Assembly (NCBI GenBank): GCA_002441395.1
Contig: DJVZ01000062.1
Coordinates: forward strand, 11,984-26,960
Direction: 5' to 3'
Length of the DNA stretch: 14,977 nt
From: Spirochaetaceae bacterium UBA6243
Lineage (GTDB): Bacteria; Spirochaetota; Spirochaetia; Treponematales; Rectinemataceae
In this document: positions 1 to 7,092 of the stretch, in pieces
Layout of the letters: each line of letters opens with the position of its first letter
Position numbering within the stretch: the stretch's first letter is position 1
Translations under genes and position numbers: made by a program
Notes under the pieces: model-generated
What the model was told of the DNA's origin: nothing
Database searches by the model: none
What the model saw: only the letters and a program-made list of their open reading frames with translations

Positions 1-1
1 G

Positions 2-181
2 GGCGCCGCCCCCGACGACACCTACACCGATGAGGCGACCGAGAAGGGCCTGCGCTACCCTGCGCTCTACTTCGACGACCTTGTGCGGGAGGAAGCACAG
101 AGACCTCTCTCTGAAGCCGGACGACTCGATCTTTCCGGGTACTCTGGGGAGGCCGGGCATACCGGGGAGGCCGCGCCATGA
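2..181 (+). CDS. C-terminal end of an unidentified protein (partial)
   Basis: The frame that starts at base 2 is open for 59 codons and stops at TGA 179-181. It has no start inside the window, so this is the tail of a gene that begins upstream. The visible tail is hydrophilic and rich in Asp, Glu, Gly and Pro, with one more ordered stretch (LRYPALYFDDLVREEAQ). It has no membrane segment and no motif I recognise. The stop overlaps the next start as ATGA (178-181), so the two genes are probably co-translated. DUF4129 proteins often follow MoxR, DUF58 or transglutaminase-like genes, so this could be one of those. That is a guess from context only. Confidence 0.6.
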   Translation, partial: GAAPDDTYTDEATEKGLRYPALYFDDLVREEAQRPLSEAGRLDLSGYSGEAGHTGEAAP

Positions 182-1503
182 GCGCCTCCCTCTGGTTCCT
201 CGCAGTCTCGGACGCTCTCAAGCTGCAGGCCCTGGTGTCCTTCGTGCTTTTGGCGGTGGACAGCGTTTTTCCTCTTGCCGGCGCGCTGGCCATCTACCTG
301 TCGGCCTTCGCGCTGAGCCTTCTTTTGAGGCAGAGGCGCCTTGCGGTCTATGTACACGCGCTCGCCTACGTTCTCGGCTGGGGCTTCGCGGGCGCACTGC
401 TGGAGGCCTGGGTGTCCGGGCAGGCTCTGTCCCCGGCGGCGCTCGTGCAGACGGCGCGCGCCAACCCTGTCGTGTTCGGTGCCATGCTGGCGGCGGTGAC
501 TGTATTCTGGGCGCGGGGGGCATGGCTCGCGGCGAAAGCGAAGACACACGCGTTCGCGGTGCTGCGCTTCGACGAAGGGCTCGCCGCCTTCCTCTGCATT
601 TTCCTGATCGCCGCCTTTTTGCGCGTGCGCGCGCTGACGGCCGAGAAGCTCGTCATCCCCTATCTCGCGTTTTCGATAATCGCGCTCGGGCTCTCAAAGA
701 GCGAACACGCGCGCAGGGGCGGACTTTCGCCGGCTTCCACGCGGCGCGCGCTCGTGCCCGTGGTCGCCGTGGTCGCGCTCGTGGCGGTGGGCGTGTTTTT
801 TCTCATGCCCGCGCTCACCGAACCCGCGCGGAGCGCCGCGGCGCTATTGAAGACCGGAAGCCTCACGCTGCTTTCGTACATCGCGGCATTCCTGAAATGG
901 CTCTTCGGCACCAGGCGCGCGACATTCCCGGGGGAAGAGGGCGCCTCGCACCTGAGCCAAAATCAGCAGTTCGAGGAGAAGTCCAACTCGCTGTTCGGAA
1001 CCATCATGATGTACATCCTCGGCATCCTCGTGGCCCTTGCGATCCTTGCGCTGCTCGCTTTCCTCGTGGTGAGTATCTGGCGATTTTTGAAGCGCCGCGT
1101 GGGCAAAGAGGGCTCTGGCGTCAGGAACTTGCCGAGCCTTGGCGAGCGGCTCGCGCGCCTTCTTGCGGGTCTGAGGCGTTTTCTGGCCGCGCTGCGCGCC
1201 TGGAAGTCGCGCTTTTTCGAAAAGAGAAGCGAAGCGGTGCGCGGCTTCATGCGCCTCCGCACCGCCGGACGCGCGGCAGGTCTCGTACAGAAGCGCACGG
1301 AGACCCCTCGCGAATACGCCTCGCGCCTCGCCGCACGGTTCCCGGCCGCAGCTGCTTCCATCGAACTCATCATTTCTTCATTGGAAAAAGAGATATATGG
1401 AGGCGTATCGCTGACCATGGAAACCCGCCGTGCCCTCTCCGCGGCCGCGCGCCACTTCCACCGCTATACGTTCATCGCCGAACGCCTGCGGCACCATCAA
1501 TAG
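178..1503 (+). CDS. Polytopic membrane protein with DUF4129-like C-terminal domain
   Basis: A 441-residue integral membrane protein. Hydrophobic segments lie near residues 15-50 (probably two), 60-80, 97-118, 134-150, 158-175, 192-212 and 276-304. A basic linker of about 60 residues follows, then a cytoplasmic C-terminal domain at about 365-435. The pattern there (TPREYASRL, then IYGG, then an Arg/Ala-rich helix) resembles DUF4129, a domain of unknown function often found in membrane proteins of MoxR/DUF58/transglutaminase loci. The start is supported by GGGGAGG at 164-170, 7 bases ahead of ATG 178, and by the ATGA overlap with the preceding gene. The gene is GC-rich like most of the window. 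The DUF4129 assignment rests on pattern memory and is moderate; membrane topology is clear; the function is unknown. Confidence 0.8.
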   Translation: MSASLWFLAVSDALKLQALVSFVLLAVDSVFPLAGALAIYLSAFALSLLLRQRRLAVYVHALAYVLGWGFAGALLEAWVSGQALSPAALVQTARANPVVFGAMLAAVTVFWARGAWLAAKAKTHAFAVLRFDEGLAAFLCIFLIAAFLRVRALTAEKLVIPYLAFSIIALGLSKSEHARRGGLSPASTRRALVPVVAVVALVAVGVFFLMPALTEPARSAAALLKTGSLTLLSYIAAFLKWLFGTRRATFPGEEGASHLSQNQQFEEKSNSLFGTIMMYILGILVALAILALLAFLVVSIWRFLKRRVGKEGSGVRNLPSLGERLARLLAGLRRFLAALRAWKSRFFEKRSEAVRGFMRLRTAGRAAGLVQKRTETPREYASRLAARFPAAAASIELIISSLEKEIYGGVSLTMETRRALSAAARHFHRYTFIAERLRHHQ

Positions 1504-1512
1504 GTGAGACGG

Positions 1513-1525
1513 GCGCCTTCGGCGC
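1513..1525 (+). terminator. Short GC hairpin after the DUF4129 gene
   Basis: GCGCC, loop TTC, GGCGC begins 9 bases after the stop codon at 1501-1503. The arms are perfect but only 5 bp long and no T-run follows, so this is a weak terminator candidate or a 3'-end stabilising hairpin. Confidence 0.25.
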
Positions 1526-1558
1526 TTCAGAAAGGGATGGGAGTAAGTTCATCCTGAT

Positions 1559-1569
1559 ATGAATAATTT
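1559..1569 (+). repeat. 11-bp direct repeat, left copy, beside the TA module
   Basis: ATGAATAATTT here is repeated exactly at 2358-2368. The copies bracket the AT-rich toxin-antitoxin module. The left copy sits where base composition changes from GC-rich to AT-rich and is part of a short tandem (AATAATTT at 1562-1569 and 1571-1578) just upstream of the toxin promoter, where it could also act as an UP element. The sequence is of low complexity, so chance is a real alternative. Confidence 0.35.
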
Positions 1570-1582
1570 CAATAATTTTGTA

Positions 1583-1611
1583 TTGACAATAGGCACACAT
1601 CATCATATATT
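1583..1611 (+). promoter_or_regulatory. Sigma70-type promoter of the toxin-antitoxin pair
   Basis: TTGACA at 1583-1588 (perfect -35), a 17-bp spacer, and TATATT at 1606-1611 (-10, one mismatch from TATAAT), with A/T-rich sequence upstream. The expected transcription start is about 1617-1619, on or next to the toxin ATG at 1618, so the toxin message may have no leader. The -35 box lies in the near-palindrome ATTGACAAT (1582-1590), a possible but unproven binding site for the ribbon-helix-helix antitoxin. Confidence 0.7.
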
Positions 1612-1617
1612 CATTTT

Positions 1618-1905
1618 ATGAGCTTCTACTGGGATGAGGACAAGAATACCCTCTTAAAACAAGAACGAGGCATTTCTTTTGAACGCATTGTGGTTGCTAT
1701 TGAAGAAAGACATCTATTGGATGTGTTAGAGCATCCCAATAAAGAAAAATACGGCAATCAAATCATTCTGGTGGTTGAAATTGAGGGCTACGCGTTCTGC
1801 GTGCCATGTGTACCAGAAGAGAATGGCAACTATTTCCTGAAAACGGCGTATCCCAGCAGGAAATATACAAAACAGTACAGAGGAGGAAACAATGAACATA
1901 AATGA
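1618..1905 (+). CDS. brnT: BrnT-like toxin of a type II toxin-antitoxin system
   Basis: A 95-residue protein. The N-terminus (WDEDKN at residues 5-10, then GISFERI) matches the WDxxKNxxNxxKHGISFEEA signature of BrnT-like RNase toxins. The end (FLKTAYPSRKYTKQY) occupies the place of the conserved basic motif followed by a tyrosine near the C-terminus. It is followed by an overlapping ribbon-helix-helix gene, matching the toxin-first order of brnTA. Known BrnT proteins are small ribonucleases that inhibit translation and are neutralised by BrnA. No Shine-Dalgarno sequence precedes ATG 1618 and the predicted transcript starts at about this base, so the toxin is probably translated from a leaderless message. 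Composition is clearly more AT-rich than its neighbours, which suggests horizontal transfer. It could equally be called a DUF4258-type or generic toxin; the toxin role is inferred from family and context. Confidence 0.8.
   Translation: MSFYWDEDKNTLLKQERGISFERIVVAIEERHLLDVLEHPNKEKYGNQIILVVEIEGYAFCVPCVPEENGNYFLKTAYPSRKYTKQYRGGNNEHK
1879..1886 (+). promoter_or_regulatory. Strong ribosome binding site of the antitoxin, inside the toxin gene
   Basis: AGAGGAGG lies 5 bases before the antitoxin ATG at 1892 and within the last codons of the toxin. It fixes the antitoxin start. It contrasts with the missing ribosome site of the toxin, so the shared transcript should favour the antitoxin. Confidence 0.75.
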
Positions 1906-2188
1906 TGACAAAGAGCTTCTCCAGTCGATAGAAGAGGGCGAATGGAAAACAGTCTCCAATTTCGAAGAGATAAAGAAGAATCTCATGGCGGCTGCAGCCG
2001 AGACTGCCATAAAGGATTATCGCATCAATGTCCGCATCTCGAAACGCGATGTTGAAGCATTGAAGACAAAGGCACTAGAGGACGGCATTCCCTATCAGAC
2101 ACTGGTTACCAGCATATTGCACAAATATGTCACGGGAAGATTACAAGAGATGCATCCAAAAGAGACAAAAGAAACCTCTTTTGCCTGA
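1892..2188 (+). CDS. CopG-like ribbon-helix-helix antitoxin
   Basis: A 98-residue protein. The acidic N-terminal half (residues 1-42) is the likely toxin-binding part. Residues 43-83 fit a ribbon-helix-helix DNA-binding domain: the short strand YRINVRIS, helix one (KRDVEALKTKALEDG), then IPYQTLVTSILHKYVTGRL. This strand-helix-helix with IPYQTL is typical of CopG/BrnA-like antitoxins. Order of parts differs from MazE-type proteins, where the DNA-binding part comes first. The gene overlaps the toxin by 14 bases and has a strong ribosome site. As in related systems it probably neutralises the toxin and, with it, represses the shared promoter at 1583-1611. Its composition is AT-rich like the toxin. 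Confidence 0.85.
   Translation: MNINDDKELLQSIEEGEWKTVSNFEEIKKNLMAAAAETAIKDYRINVRISKRDVEALKTKALEDGIPYQTLVTSILHKYVTGRLQEMHPKETKETSFA
2157..2183 (+). repeat. Inverted repeat at the 3' end of the antitoxin gene
   Basis: CAAAAGAG at 2157-2164 pairs with CTCTTTTG at 2176-2183 (8-bp perfect arms, 11-base loop). A second copy, CAAAAGA at 2166-2172, can pair with TCTTTTG at 2177-2183 (7-bp arms, 4-base loop), so two exclusive stems share one 3' arm. The 3' arm contains TTTT but no U-tract follows. It may be a weak terminator or RNA-protecting hairpin for the TA transcript. Confidence 0.4.
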
Positions 2189-2432
2189 TATCTTGGGCGA
2201 GAAATTATCATGCGGCACATATATTCTTTAGGCCCTATATACAGGAGAGACACCAAGAGGGACTAGTAAAAACTCTATATTCTATAATTTGGATAACTAT
2301 ACCCACCAGGTCCGCGCCAATCGGTGTCACAGACACTCGTCGGGCGCGCCGATACAAATGAATAATTTTTTACACATACAGTGTTTAGTTTCGATTTTTC
2401 TGCATTTTTATTCAAAAAACCGCAAAAACCTC
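2189..2432 (+). other. AT-rich non-coding gap with a GC-rich palindromic patch
   Basis: No convincing gene is visible between the antitoxin stop and the dpp promoter; open frames here lack ribosome sites and recognisable products. The stretch is AT-rich except for about 2308-2353, which contains GTGTC-ACA-GACAC (2324-2336), the octamer palindrome GGCGCGCC (2343-2350), and an outer pair ATCG/CGAT (2320-2323 with 2350-2353). This patch could be a remnant of a mobile element or a structured RNA; nothing identifies it. Confidence 0.4.
2358..2368 (+). repeat. 11-bp direct repeat, right copy, beside the TA module
   Basis: Exact copy of ATGAATAATTT at 1559-1569, 799 bases downstream. Together the copies enclose the toxin-antitoxin genes and the palindromic patch. 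The bases outside the 11-mer do not match. Confidence 0.35.
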
Positions 2433-2461
2433 TTGACTCAAACGGAGCGCTTCTATATAAA
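2433..2461 (+). promoter_or_regulatory. Sigma70-type promoter of the peptide transport operon
   Basis: TTGACT at 2433-2438, a 17-bp spacer and TATAAA at 2456-2461, preceded by an A/T-rich stretch with T-runs (about 2364-2415) that could act as an UP element. The predicted start near 2468 gives a leader of about 110 bases before the first permease gene. Confidence 0.65.
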
Positions 2462-2493
2462 GAATCTCTATTCAAGCCCGCCGCGCACAGAAA

Positions 2494-2508
2494 CGATGTT
2501 TCACATCG
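2494..2508 (+). promoter_or_regulatory. Inverted repeat in the leader of the peptide transport operon
   Basis: CGATGT, loop TTC, ACATCG: perfect 6-bp arms about 26 bases after the predicted transcription start and 69 bases before the GTG start of dppB. It could be a repressor operator or a leader hairpin. No regulator gene lies next to it, so the ligand or protein is unknown. Confidence 0.4.
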
Positions 2509-2577
2509 AGGGTACACGGGTTTTCAGGGTAATACGGAATCCGACATAGCTTGCGCCGCTGCGGAAGGGAGGAAGGT

Positions 2578-3519
2578 GTGGCAAAGTATATCGGCAAGAG
2601 AATCGCACTGATGTTCCTTCTTCTGCTTGCGCTGACGTTCATCGTCTTTGCGAGTCTCTATATCGCGCCCGGAGACCCGGCCCAGATGGTCGCGGGGCTC
2701 AACGCGACGGAGGACGATATTGCCCGCGTCCGGACCGCGCTCGGTCTGGATCAGCCCTTCATCGTGCAGTACTGGATCTATCTCAGGAATCTGCTCACCC
2801 TGAACCTCGGCACGTCGTATTCCACACACCAGCCCATCGCGCAGGAGATCATCATACGGCTTCCCAACACTCTCAATCTGGCGCTTGCCAGCATTATCCT
2901 GTCGATCCTCGTCGGTATTCCCTCGGGCATCATCGCCGCGCTGCGGAAGGACCGCCTCGCCGACAATATTCTCACGACGACTTCGCTCGCCGGCATCTCC
3001 ATTCCGAACTTCTGGCTCGGCACCATGCTCATCTACATTTTTTCGGTGAAGCTGCGCTGGCTCCCCTCGGGAGGCATGAGCGCGCCGTTCTGGACCCCGC
3101 AGGGCTTTCGGCAAATCATTCTTCCGGCCTCGGCGCTCTCCACGGCGACCATCGCCAGCTTTACGCGGATCGGCCGCTCTTCGATGCTCGAGGTGCTGCA
3201 GTCCGACTATATCCGCACCGCGAAGTCGAAGGGCTTGAGCGGCTGGCTCGTCGTGATGGTGCACGCGCTCCGGAACGCCCTCATTCCCCTGGTGACGCAG
3301 TTCGGCACGAGCTTTGGCGGCCTCCTGGGCGGCGCGATCATCACCGAGCAGGTCTTCGTGGTGAACGGCATCGGCACGTATCTCATAAATGCCATAAATA
3401 CAAGAAATTATCCTGTCGTACAGAGCACCGTGCTCATCATCGCCGCGATGTTCATCCTCATAAACCTCGGGGTCGATATTCTGTACAGCTTCATCGATCC
3501 GCGCATCCGCTACGATTGA
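2578..3519 (+). CDS. dppB: Peptide ABC transporter permease, DppB type
   Basis: Inner-membrane permease of a peptide/nickel ABC importer, 313 residues, the usual DppB/OppB length. Residues 1-30 form the first membrane helix, followed by the periplasmic PGDPAQ motif typical of the family. Further helices lie near 98-121, 133-157, 180-200, 228-252 and 284-306. The EAA coupling loop is at about 209-240 (SDYIRTAKSKGLS). The protein ends IDPRIRYD, a classic DppB ending. I chose GTG 2578 because GGAAGGGAGG (2563-2572) sits 5 bases upstream and the protein then begins AKYIGKRIA as in homologues; a TTG at 2551 is in frame but adds nonconserved residues. It is the first gene of the operon and should pair with the following permease. 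Substrate cannot be read from the permease itself. Confidence 0.93.
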   Translation: MAKYIGKRIALMFLLLLALTFIVFASLYIAPGDPAQMVAGLNATEDDIARVRTALGLDQPFIVQYWIYLRNLLTLNLGTSYSTHQPIAQEIIIRLPNTLNLALASIILSILVGIPSGIIAALRKDRLADNILTTTSLAGISIPNFWLGTMLIYIFSVKLRWLPSGGMSAPFWTPQGFRQIILPASALSTATIASFTRIGRSSMLEVLQSDYIRTAKSKGLSGWLVVMVHALRNALIPLVTQFGTSFGGLLGGAIITEQVFVVNGIGTYLINAINTRNYPVVQSTVLIIAAMFILINLGVDILYSFIDPRIRYD

Positions 3520-3529
3520 GGATACCGCA

Positions 3530-4426
3530 ATGAGCGCACACCACAAAAACTGGATGGGCTCGGCCCTCCGGAAACTGCTGAAAAACAAGCTCGCCACGGC
3601 CTGCGCCGTGTTCCTCGTGCTCGAGATCGCGATTCTGGCTCTCGCGCCATGGATCGCGCCATTCAGCCCCGACGAAACCAATATATCGATCAGATTCGCG
3701 CCCGGTTTCTGGGCCAGATTCTCCCATGATCCCGATGTCGCCGCCAAATACGTGCCCGGACATATCTTCGGCACCGACCACCTCGGACGCGACGTGTTTT
3801 CGAGGCTCATCATCGGCGGAAGAGTGTCGCTGACGGTGGGCTTCGTCTCGACGGCCCTGGGGCTCGTGGTCGGCACCGTGCTGGGACTCCTCGCGGGGTT
3901 CTACAAGCGCCTCGACAATCCCATCATGCGCGTGATGGACCTGCTCTTCACCTTCCCCGGCATACTTCTGGCGATGCTCATCGTCGCGATGATGGGCGTC
4001 AGCACCGTCAACGCCATGCTGGCGATCAGCATCTGGTCCATACCGAACTTCGCGAGGATGGTCCGCGGAAAGGTACTGCAGGTGAAGGAAGAGGACTACA
4101 TCATGGCCATCCGGGCCACCGGCGCGAAGAACGCGCGCATCATATTTGTCCATATTCTCAAGAATTGTCTGCCACTCATCATCGTCATCGCGACAATGCG
4201 CATGGCCTCGTCGATCATTTCGATTTCGACGCTGAGCTATCTGGGCATGGGCGTCCCGCCCCCCGCCCCCGAATGGGGCAGCATGATCGCGCAGGCGAAG
4301 GAGTACATGTGGAAGATGCCCAGCCTGATCGTGGTGCCCGGGGTCGCGGTCATGCTGACGGTCATAAGTTTCAACATTCTGGGAGACAAGCTGCGGGACA
4401 TTCTCGATCCAAGCCTGAAAGACTGA
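3530..4426 (+). CDS. dppC: Peptide ABC transporter permease, DppC type
   Basis: Second permease, 298 residues. A cytoplasmic N-terminus leads into the first helix (about 22-42). Then comes a periplasmic loop with the family motif GTDHLGRDVFSR (81-92). Helices follow near 102-124, 137-157, 160-175, 205-222 and 266-285. The EAA loop is at about 188-216 (EEDYIMAIRATGAKN), and SYLGMGVPPPAPEWG (236-250) is the conserved DppC segment. The loop at 48-78 before the GTDHLGRD motif is somewhat long for the family. ATG 3530 is supported by GAGGA at 3518-3522, which overlaps the dppB stop, and the genes are 10 bases apart. It should form the transmembrane heterodimer with DppB and bind the two ATPases encoded downstream. 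Confidence 0.93.
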   Translation: MSAHHKNWMGSALRKLLKNKLATACAVFLVLEIAILALAPWIAPFSPDETNISIRFAPGFWARFSHDPDVAAKYVPGHIFGTDHLGRDVFSRLIIGGRVSLTVGFVSTALGLVVGTVLGLLAGFYKRLDNPIMRVMDLLFTFPGILLAMLIVAMMGVSTVNAMLAISIWSIPNFARMVRGKVLQVKEEDYIMAIRATGAKNARIIFVHILKNCLPLIIVIATMRMASSIISISTLSYLGMGVPPPAPEWGSMIAQAKEYMWKMPSLIVVPGVAVMLTVISFNILGDKLRDILDPSLKD

Positions 4427-4447
4427 ACCGGCAGGCAATGTTCACAG

Positions 4448-4468
4448 GTATCGCCGTAGCGCGAATAC
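4448..4468 (+). promoter_or_regulatory. Intercistronic hairpin before the binding-protein gene
   Basis: GTATCGC (4448-4454), loop CGTA, then GCG (4459-4461), a 3-base bulge and ATAC (4465-4468) form a 7-bp stem in the 66-bp gap between dppC and the binding-protein gene. Hairpins in this position often protect or punctuate messages so that the binding protein is made in excess. It is only modestly stable, so chance is possible. Confidence 0.3.
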
Positions 4469-4492
4469 ACATATTCAAAGGGAGGATGCAGA

Positions 4493-6037
4493 ATGAAAAG
4501 GACACGCTCGATTTTCATCGCATTCGTGCTCATCGCACTGATGTTGGCAGCGACAGGTTCGGCCTTCGCCGCCAACAAAAAAGTCACCGGCGACAAAATG
4601 TTCAATGTCGCCTTGACCGCCGCATTCACGGGGTTTGATCCCCTCCGGACCAACGACCAGGCATCGACCTACGTCAATGCGCAGATTTATGAAACCCTGT
4701 ACCGCATCGGGCCGGACGGCGACTACATTCCCCTGCTCGCGGAAAGCCTGCCCGATTTTTCGGCGGACGGAAAATCGGCGACGGTACACCTGAGGAAAGG
4801 CGTCAAATTCCACGACGGAACGCCCTTCAACGCTCAGGCGGTCAAATATACCTTCATGCTGATCAAGGACCCGAAATTCGGTTCTGCCCGCGCCTCGCTC
4901 GCCGCGTCCATCGCGAGCATGGATGTGCTCGACGACTACACCATCCGCTTCAACCTCTCCTACCCCGACGGCGTGCTCCTCGCGAAACTGGCGCACACCA
5001 ATTCGGCCATCGTATCCCCCACCGCGCAGGCCAAGCAGGACCTCATGATAAAGCCCGTCGGCACCGGCCCCTACAAATTCGTGAGCTCGATCTCCGGCTC
5101 GAACGTCGTGCTGACGCGCAACGATCAGTATTGGGACAAACCGCCCGTCATCAAGAACGTCACGATGACGATCATCCAGGACGAGTCCACCGCCGTGGCC
5201 CGCATGGAAACTGGCGAGGCCGATTTCATGCCCGAACTCTCCGTCCCGCAGATTGACCGCGTCAAATCGATCCCCGGCGTCACCGTCGGCACTTCTGAGT
5301 CCGCGCGGATCACCTACGTCATGCTGCGACCCACTTCCTACGTGAACCCTCTCATGGGCAAGAAGGAATTCCGTGTGGCCATCGCGAAGGCGCTCGACAC
5401 CCGCGGGTACACCGAAACCATCCTTGAAAAGTACGCCTCCCCCACGGGAAGCATGATCGGACCGACGGTCTTCGGCTATACGCCCCAGGCCGAGAATTAC
5501 GGCTACAAATACGATCCCGAAGCCGCGAAGGCCGCGGTCAAGGCCAATCACTGGGAAAACGAAAAGATCAAACTCTTCGTGCCGAGCACGCCCGTCTACA
5601 CCAAGCTGGGCGAGTATTTCCAGGCGAACCTCAAGGACGCTGGCTTCAACAACGTCCAGATCGAGATGATCGACTGGTCGGCCTGGCTCACCGAGAGCAA
5701 GGCGCCCAACCGCTTCGACATTTCGCTCGCCGGCTGGGCCAACGTAACCCGCGACGGCACCGAGCTTCTCGAGCCGAACTGGGAGTCCAAGGTCAGCGCC
5801 CGCACGAAGATCAACAACCCCGAATTCGACAAGCTGGTCTATGAAGGCAAAACGACCACCAACAGAGCCGTCCGCATCAAGAAACTCGACGCCGCGAACA
5901 AGCTGCTGCTCGAGGAAGCCTACGCCGTGCCGGTCTACAACGCCGTCAACATTTTCGCCTACAACAGCGCCTACACCGATGTGACCAACGACGTCAGCGG
6001 AACGTTCTATCTTTGTGATTTCACTGTAAAACAATGA
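4493..6037 (+). CDS. Periplasmic peptide-binding protein, SBP_bac_5 family
   Basis: The 514-residue extracytoplasmic solute receptor of the transporter. Residues 1-26 are a Sec signal peptide (KRTR, a hydrophobic core, cleavage after SAFA). There is no lipobox cysteine, so the mature protein should be free in the periplasm, pointing to a diderm cell. The mature part shows family-5 landmarks: GFDPLRTNDQ at the start, ASTYVNAQIYETLYRIGPDG, LAESLPDFSADGKSATVHLR, then FHDGTPFNAQAVKYTF and PVGTGPYKF. Length is normal for dipeptide/oligopeptide receptors. ATG 4493 follows GGGAGG (4480-4485) by 7 bases, a strong site. It lies between the permease and ATPase genes rather than first. Substrate is unknown; the glutamyltransferase gene in the same operon suggests a gamma-glutamyl peptide such as glutathione (inference). 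Confidence 0.93.
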   Translation: MKRTRSIFIAFVLIALMLAATGSAFAANKKVTGDKMFNVALTAAFTGFDPLRTNDQASTYVNAQIYETLYRIGPDGDYIPLLAESLPDFSADGKSATVHLRKGVKFHDGTPFNAQAVKYTFMLIKDPKFGSARASLAASIASMDVLDDYTIRFNLSYPDGVLLAKLAHTNSAIVSPTAQAKQDLMIKPVGTGPYKFVSSISGSNVVLTRNDQYWDKPPVIKNVTMTIIQDESTAVARMETGEADFMPELSVPQIDRVKSIPGVTVGTSESARITYVMLRPTSYVNPLMGKKEFRVAIAKALDTRGYTETILEKYASPTGSMIGPTVFGYTPQAENYGYKYDPEAAKAAVKANHWENEKIKLFVPSTPVYTKLGEYFQANLKDAGFNNVQIEMIDWSAWLTESKAPNRFDISLAGWANVTRDGTELLEPNWESKVSARTKINNPEFDKLVYEGKTTTNRAVRIKKLDAANKLLLEEAYAVPVYNAVNIFAYNSAYTDVTNDVSGTFYLCDFTVKQ

Positions 6038-6114
6038 GTTAGATATGAAGCGCGGCCGTGCCGGCGGATGCCGAAGCGGACGCGCTTCTTCTGGAGCAGG
6101 AAACGGATTCGCCC

Positions 6115-7092
6115 ATGGAAAAGATCCTTGAAGTGAAAGATTTGGTGACATCATTCCGCATCGCAAAAAAAGACTACCAGGTGCTGCGGGGCATTTCTTT
6201 CGATATTCACAAGAACGAAACACTCTGTATGGTCGGCGAGAGTGGCTGCGGCAAAAGCGTCACGGCCCTGACCATTATGGACTTGCTGCCGCTGAACGCC
6301 AGAGTGGAATCGGGAAATATCAAACTCGACGGCCAGGAGCTGACGACCCTCACGCACAGGGAGCGGAACGCGCTCCGGGGCGAAAAGATGGGCATGATTT
6401 TCCAGGAACCCATGACGGCGCTCAATCCGCTCCTGACAATCGGCTACCAGCTCACCGAGGGGCTCCGCTATCACAAGCGGATCGACTCGAAGACCGCGCG
6501 CGAAACAGCCATCAGCCAGCTGAAAAAAGTCGGCGTCGCGAATCCCGCCGAACGTCTGCGGCAGTTTCCCTTTCAGTTGAGCGGCGGTTTGAGGCAGCGC
6601 ATCATGATCGCGCTCGTCATGTCGCTGCAGCCGAGCCTCATCATCGCCGACGAACCGACGACCGCCCTCGACGTGACCATCCAGAAACAGGTGCTCGCGC
6701 TCCTCAACGCGCTGAAAAAGGACATGAACGCGGGCATTCTGTTCATCACGCACGACCTCGGCGTCGTGGCGGAGATCGCGGACCGCGTCATCGTGCTGTA
6801 TTCGGGGACGAAAGTCGAGGAAGGGCCGGTCGCGACCATCATCAACAGCCCGAAGCATCCCTACACGCTGGGGCTCCTGAACGCCGTCCCCAATGTCGAC
6901 AAGGAAGACTTTACCATTCAGGCCATCCCCGGAACTTTGCCCCATGTGACGGAGGAAATCTCGGGCTGCAGGTTCCACCCCCGCTGTCCCTACGCGACCG
7001 AGCGCTGCAGGCTCGAAATACCGCGCGAGTTTGCATACGCGGCGGGGCACTTCGTCGCCTGTCACAAGGTGGAAGAAGAGGCGCGCAAATGA
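6115..7092 (+). CDS. dppD: Peptide ABC transporter ATPase, DppD type
   Basis: First nucleotide-binding subunit, 325 residues from ATG 6115. Motifs in order: Walker A GESGCGKS (41-48), Q-loop FQEPMTALNP (96-105), signature LSGGLRQR (155-162), Walker B LIIADEP (175-181) with catalytic Glu180, and the H-loop histidine in ITHDLGVV (213). The oligopeptide-ATPase C-terminal region follows, with CRFHPRCPYATERC (285-298). I prefer ATG 6115 because homologues begin about there. GTG 6058 is in frame and would add 19 acidic residues; that segment has coding-like codon use, so the longer form cannot be excluded. Ribosome sites are weak for both. The stop overlaps the next ATPase as ATGA (7089-7092). It hydrolyses ATP to drive import, together with the next ATPase. 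Confidence 0.92.
   Translation: MEKILEVKDLVTSFRIAKKDYQVLRGISFDIHKNETLCMVGESGCGKSVTALTIMDLLPLNARVESGNIKLDGQELTTLTHRERNALRGEKMGMIFQEPMTALNPLLTIGYQLTEGLRYHKRIDSKTARETAISQLKKVGVANPAERLRQFPFQLSGGLRQRIMIALVMSLQPSLIIADEPTTALDVTIQKQVLALLNALKKDMNAGILFITHDLGVVAEIADRVIVLYSGTKVEEGPVATIINSPKHPYTLGLLNAVPNVDKEDFTIQAIPGTLPHVTEEISGCRFHPRCPYATERCRLEIPREFAYAAGHFVACHKVEEEARK

Noticed and set aside
2275..2517. Small minus-strand ORF of 80 codons across the dpp promoter
   Set aside because: No ribosome site, no recognisable family, mixed composition, and it overlaps the clear promoter at 2433-2461.
2524..3876. Minus-strand open frame of 450 codons opposite the permease genes
   Set aside because: Both permeases on the plus strand are unmistakable, and this frame crosses the boundary between them without any recognisable domain.
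6045..6131. Mini-ORFs in the gap before dppD (starts at 6045 and 6069)
   Set aside because: Neither has a convincing ribosome site and both run into the ATPase gene; the alternative GTG 6058 extension of dppD explains the coding-like look of this segment better.
4475..6223. Long minus-strand open frame of 582 codons opposite the binding-protein gene
   Set aside because: It mirrors codon positions of a clear family-5 binding protein, has no family resemblance and spans the gap before the next gene. High GC content keeps antisense frames open.
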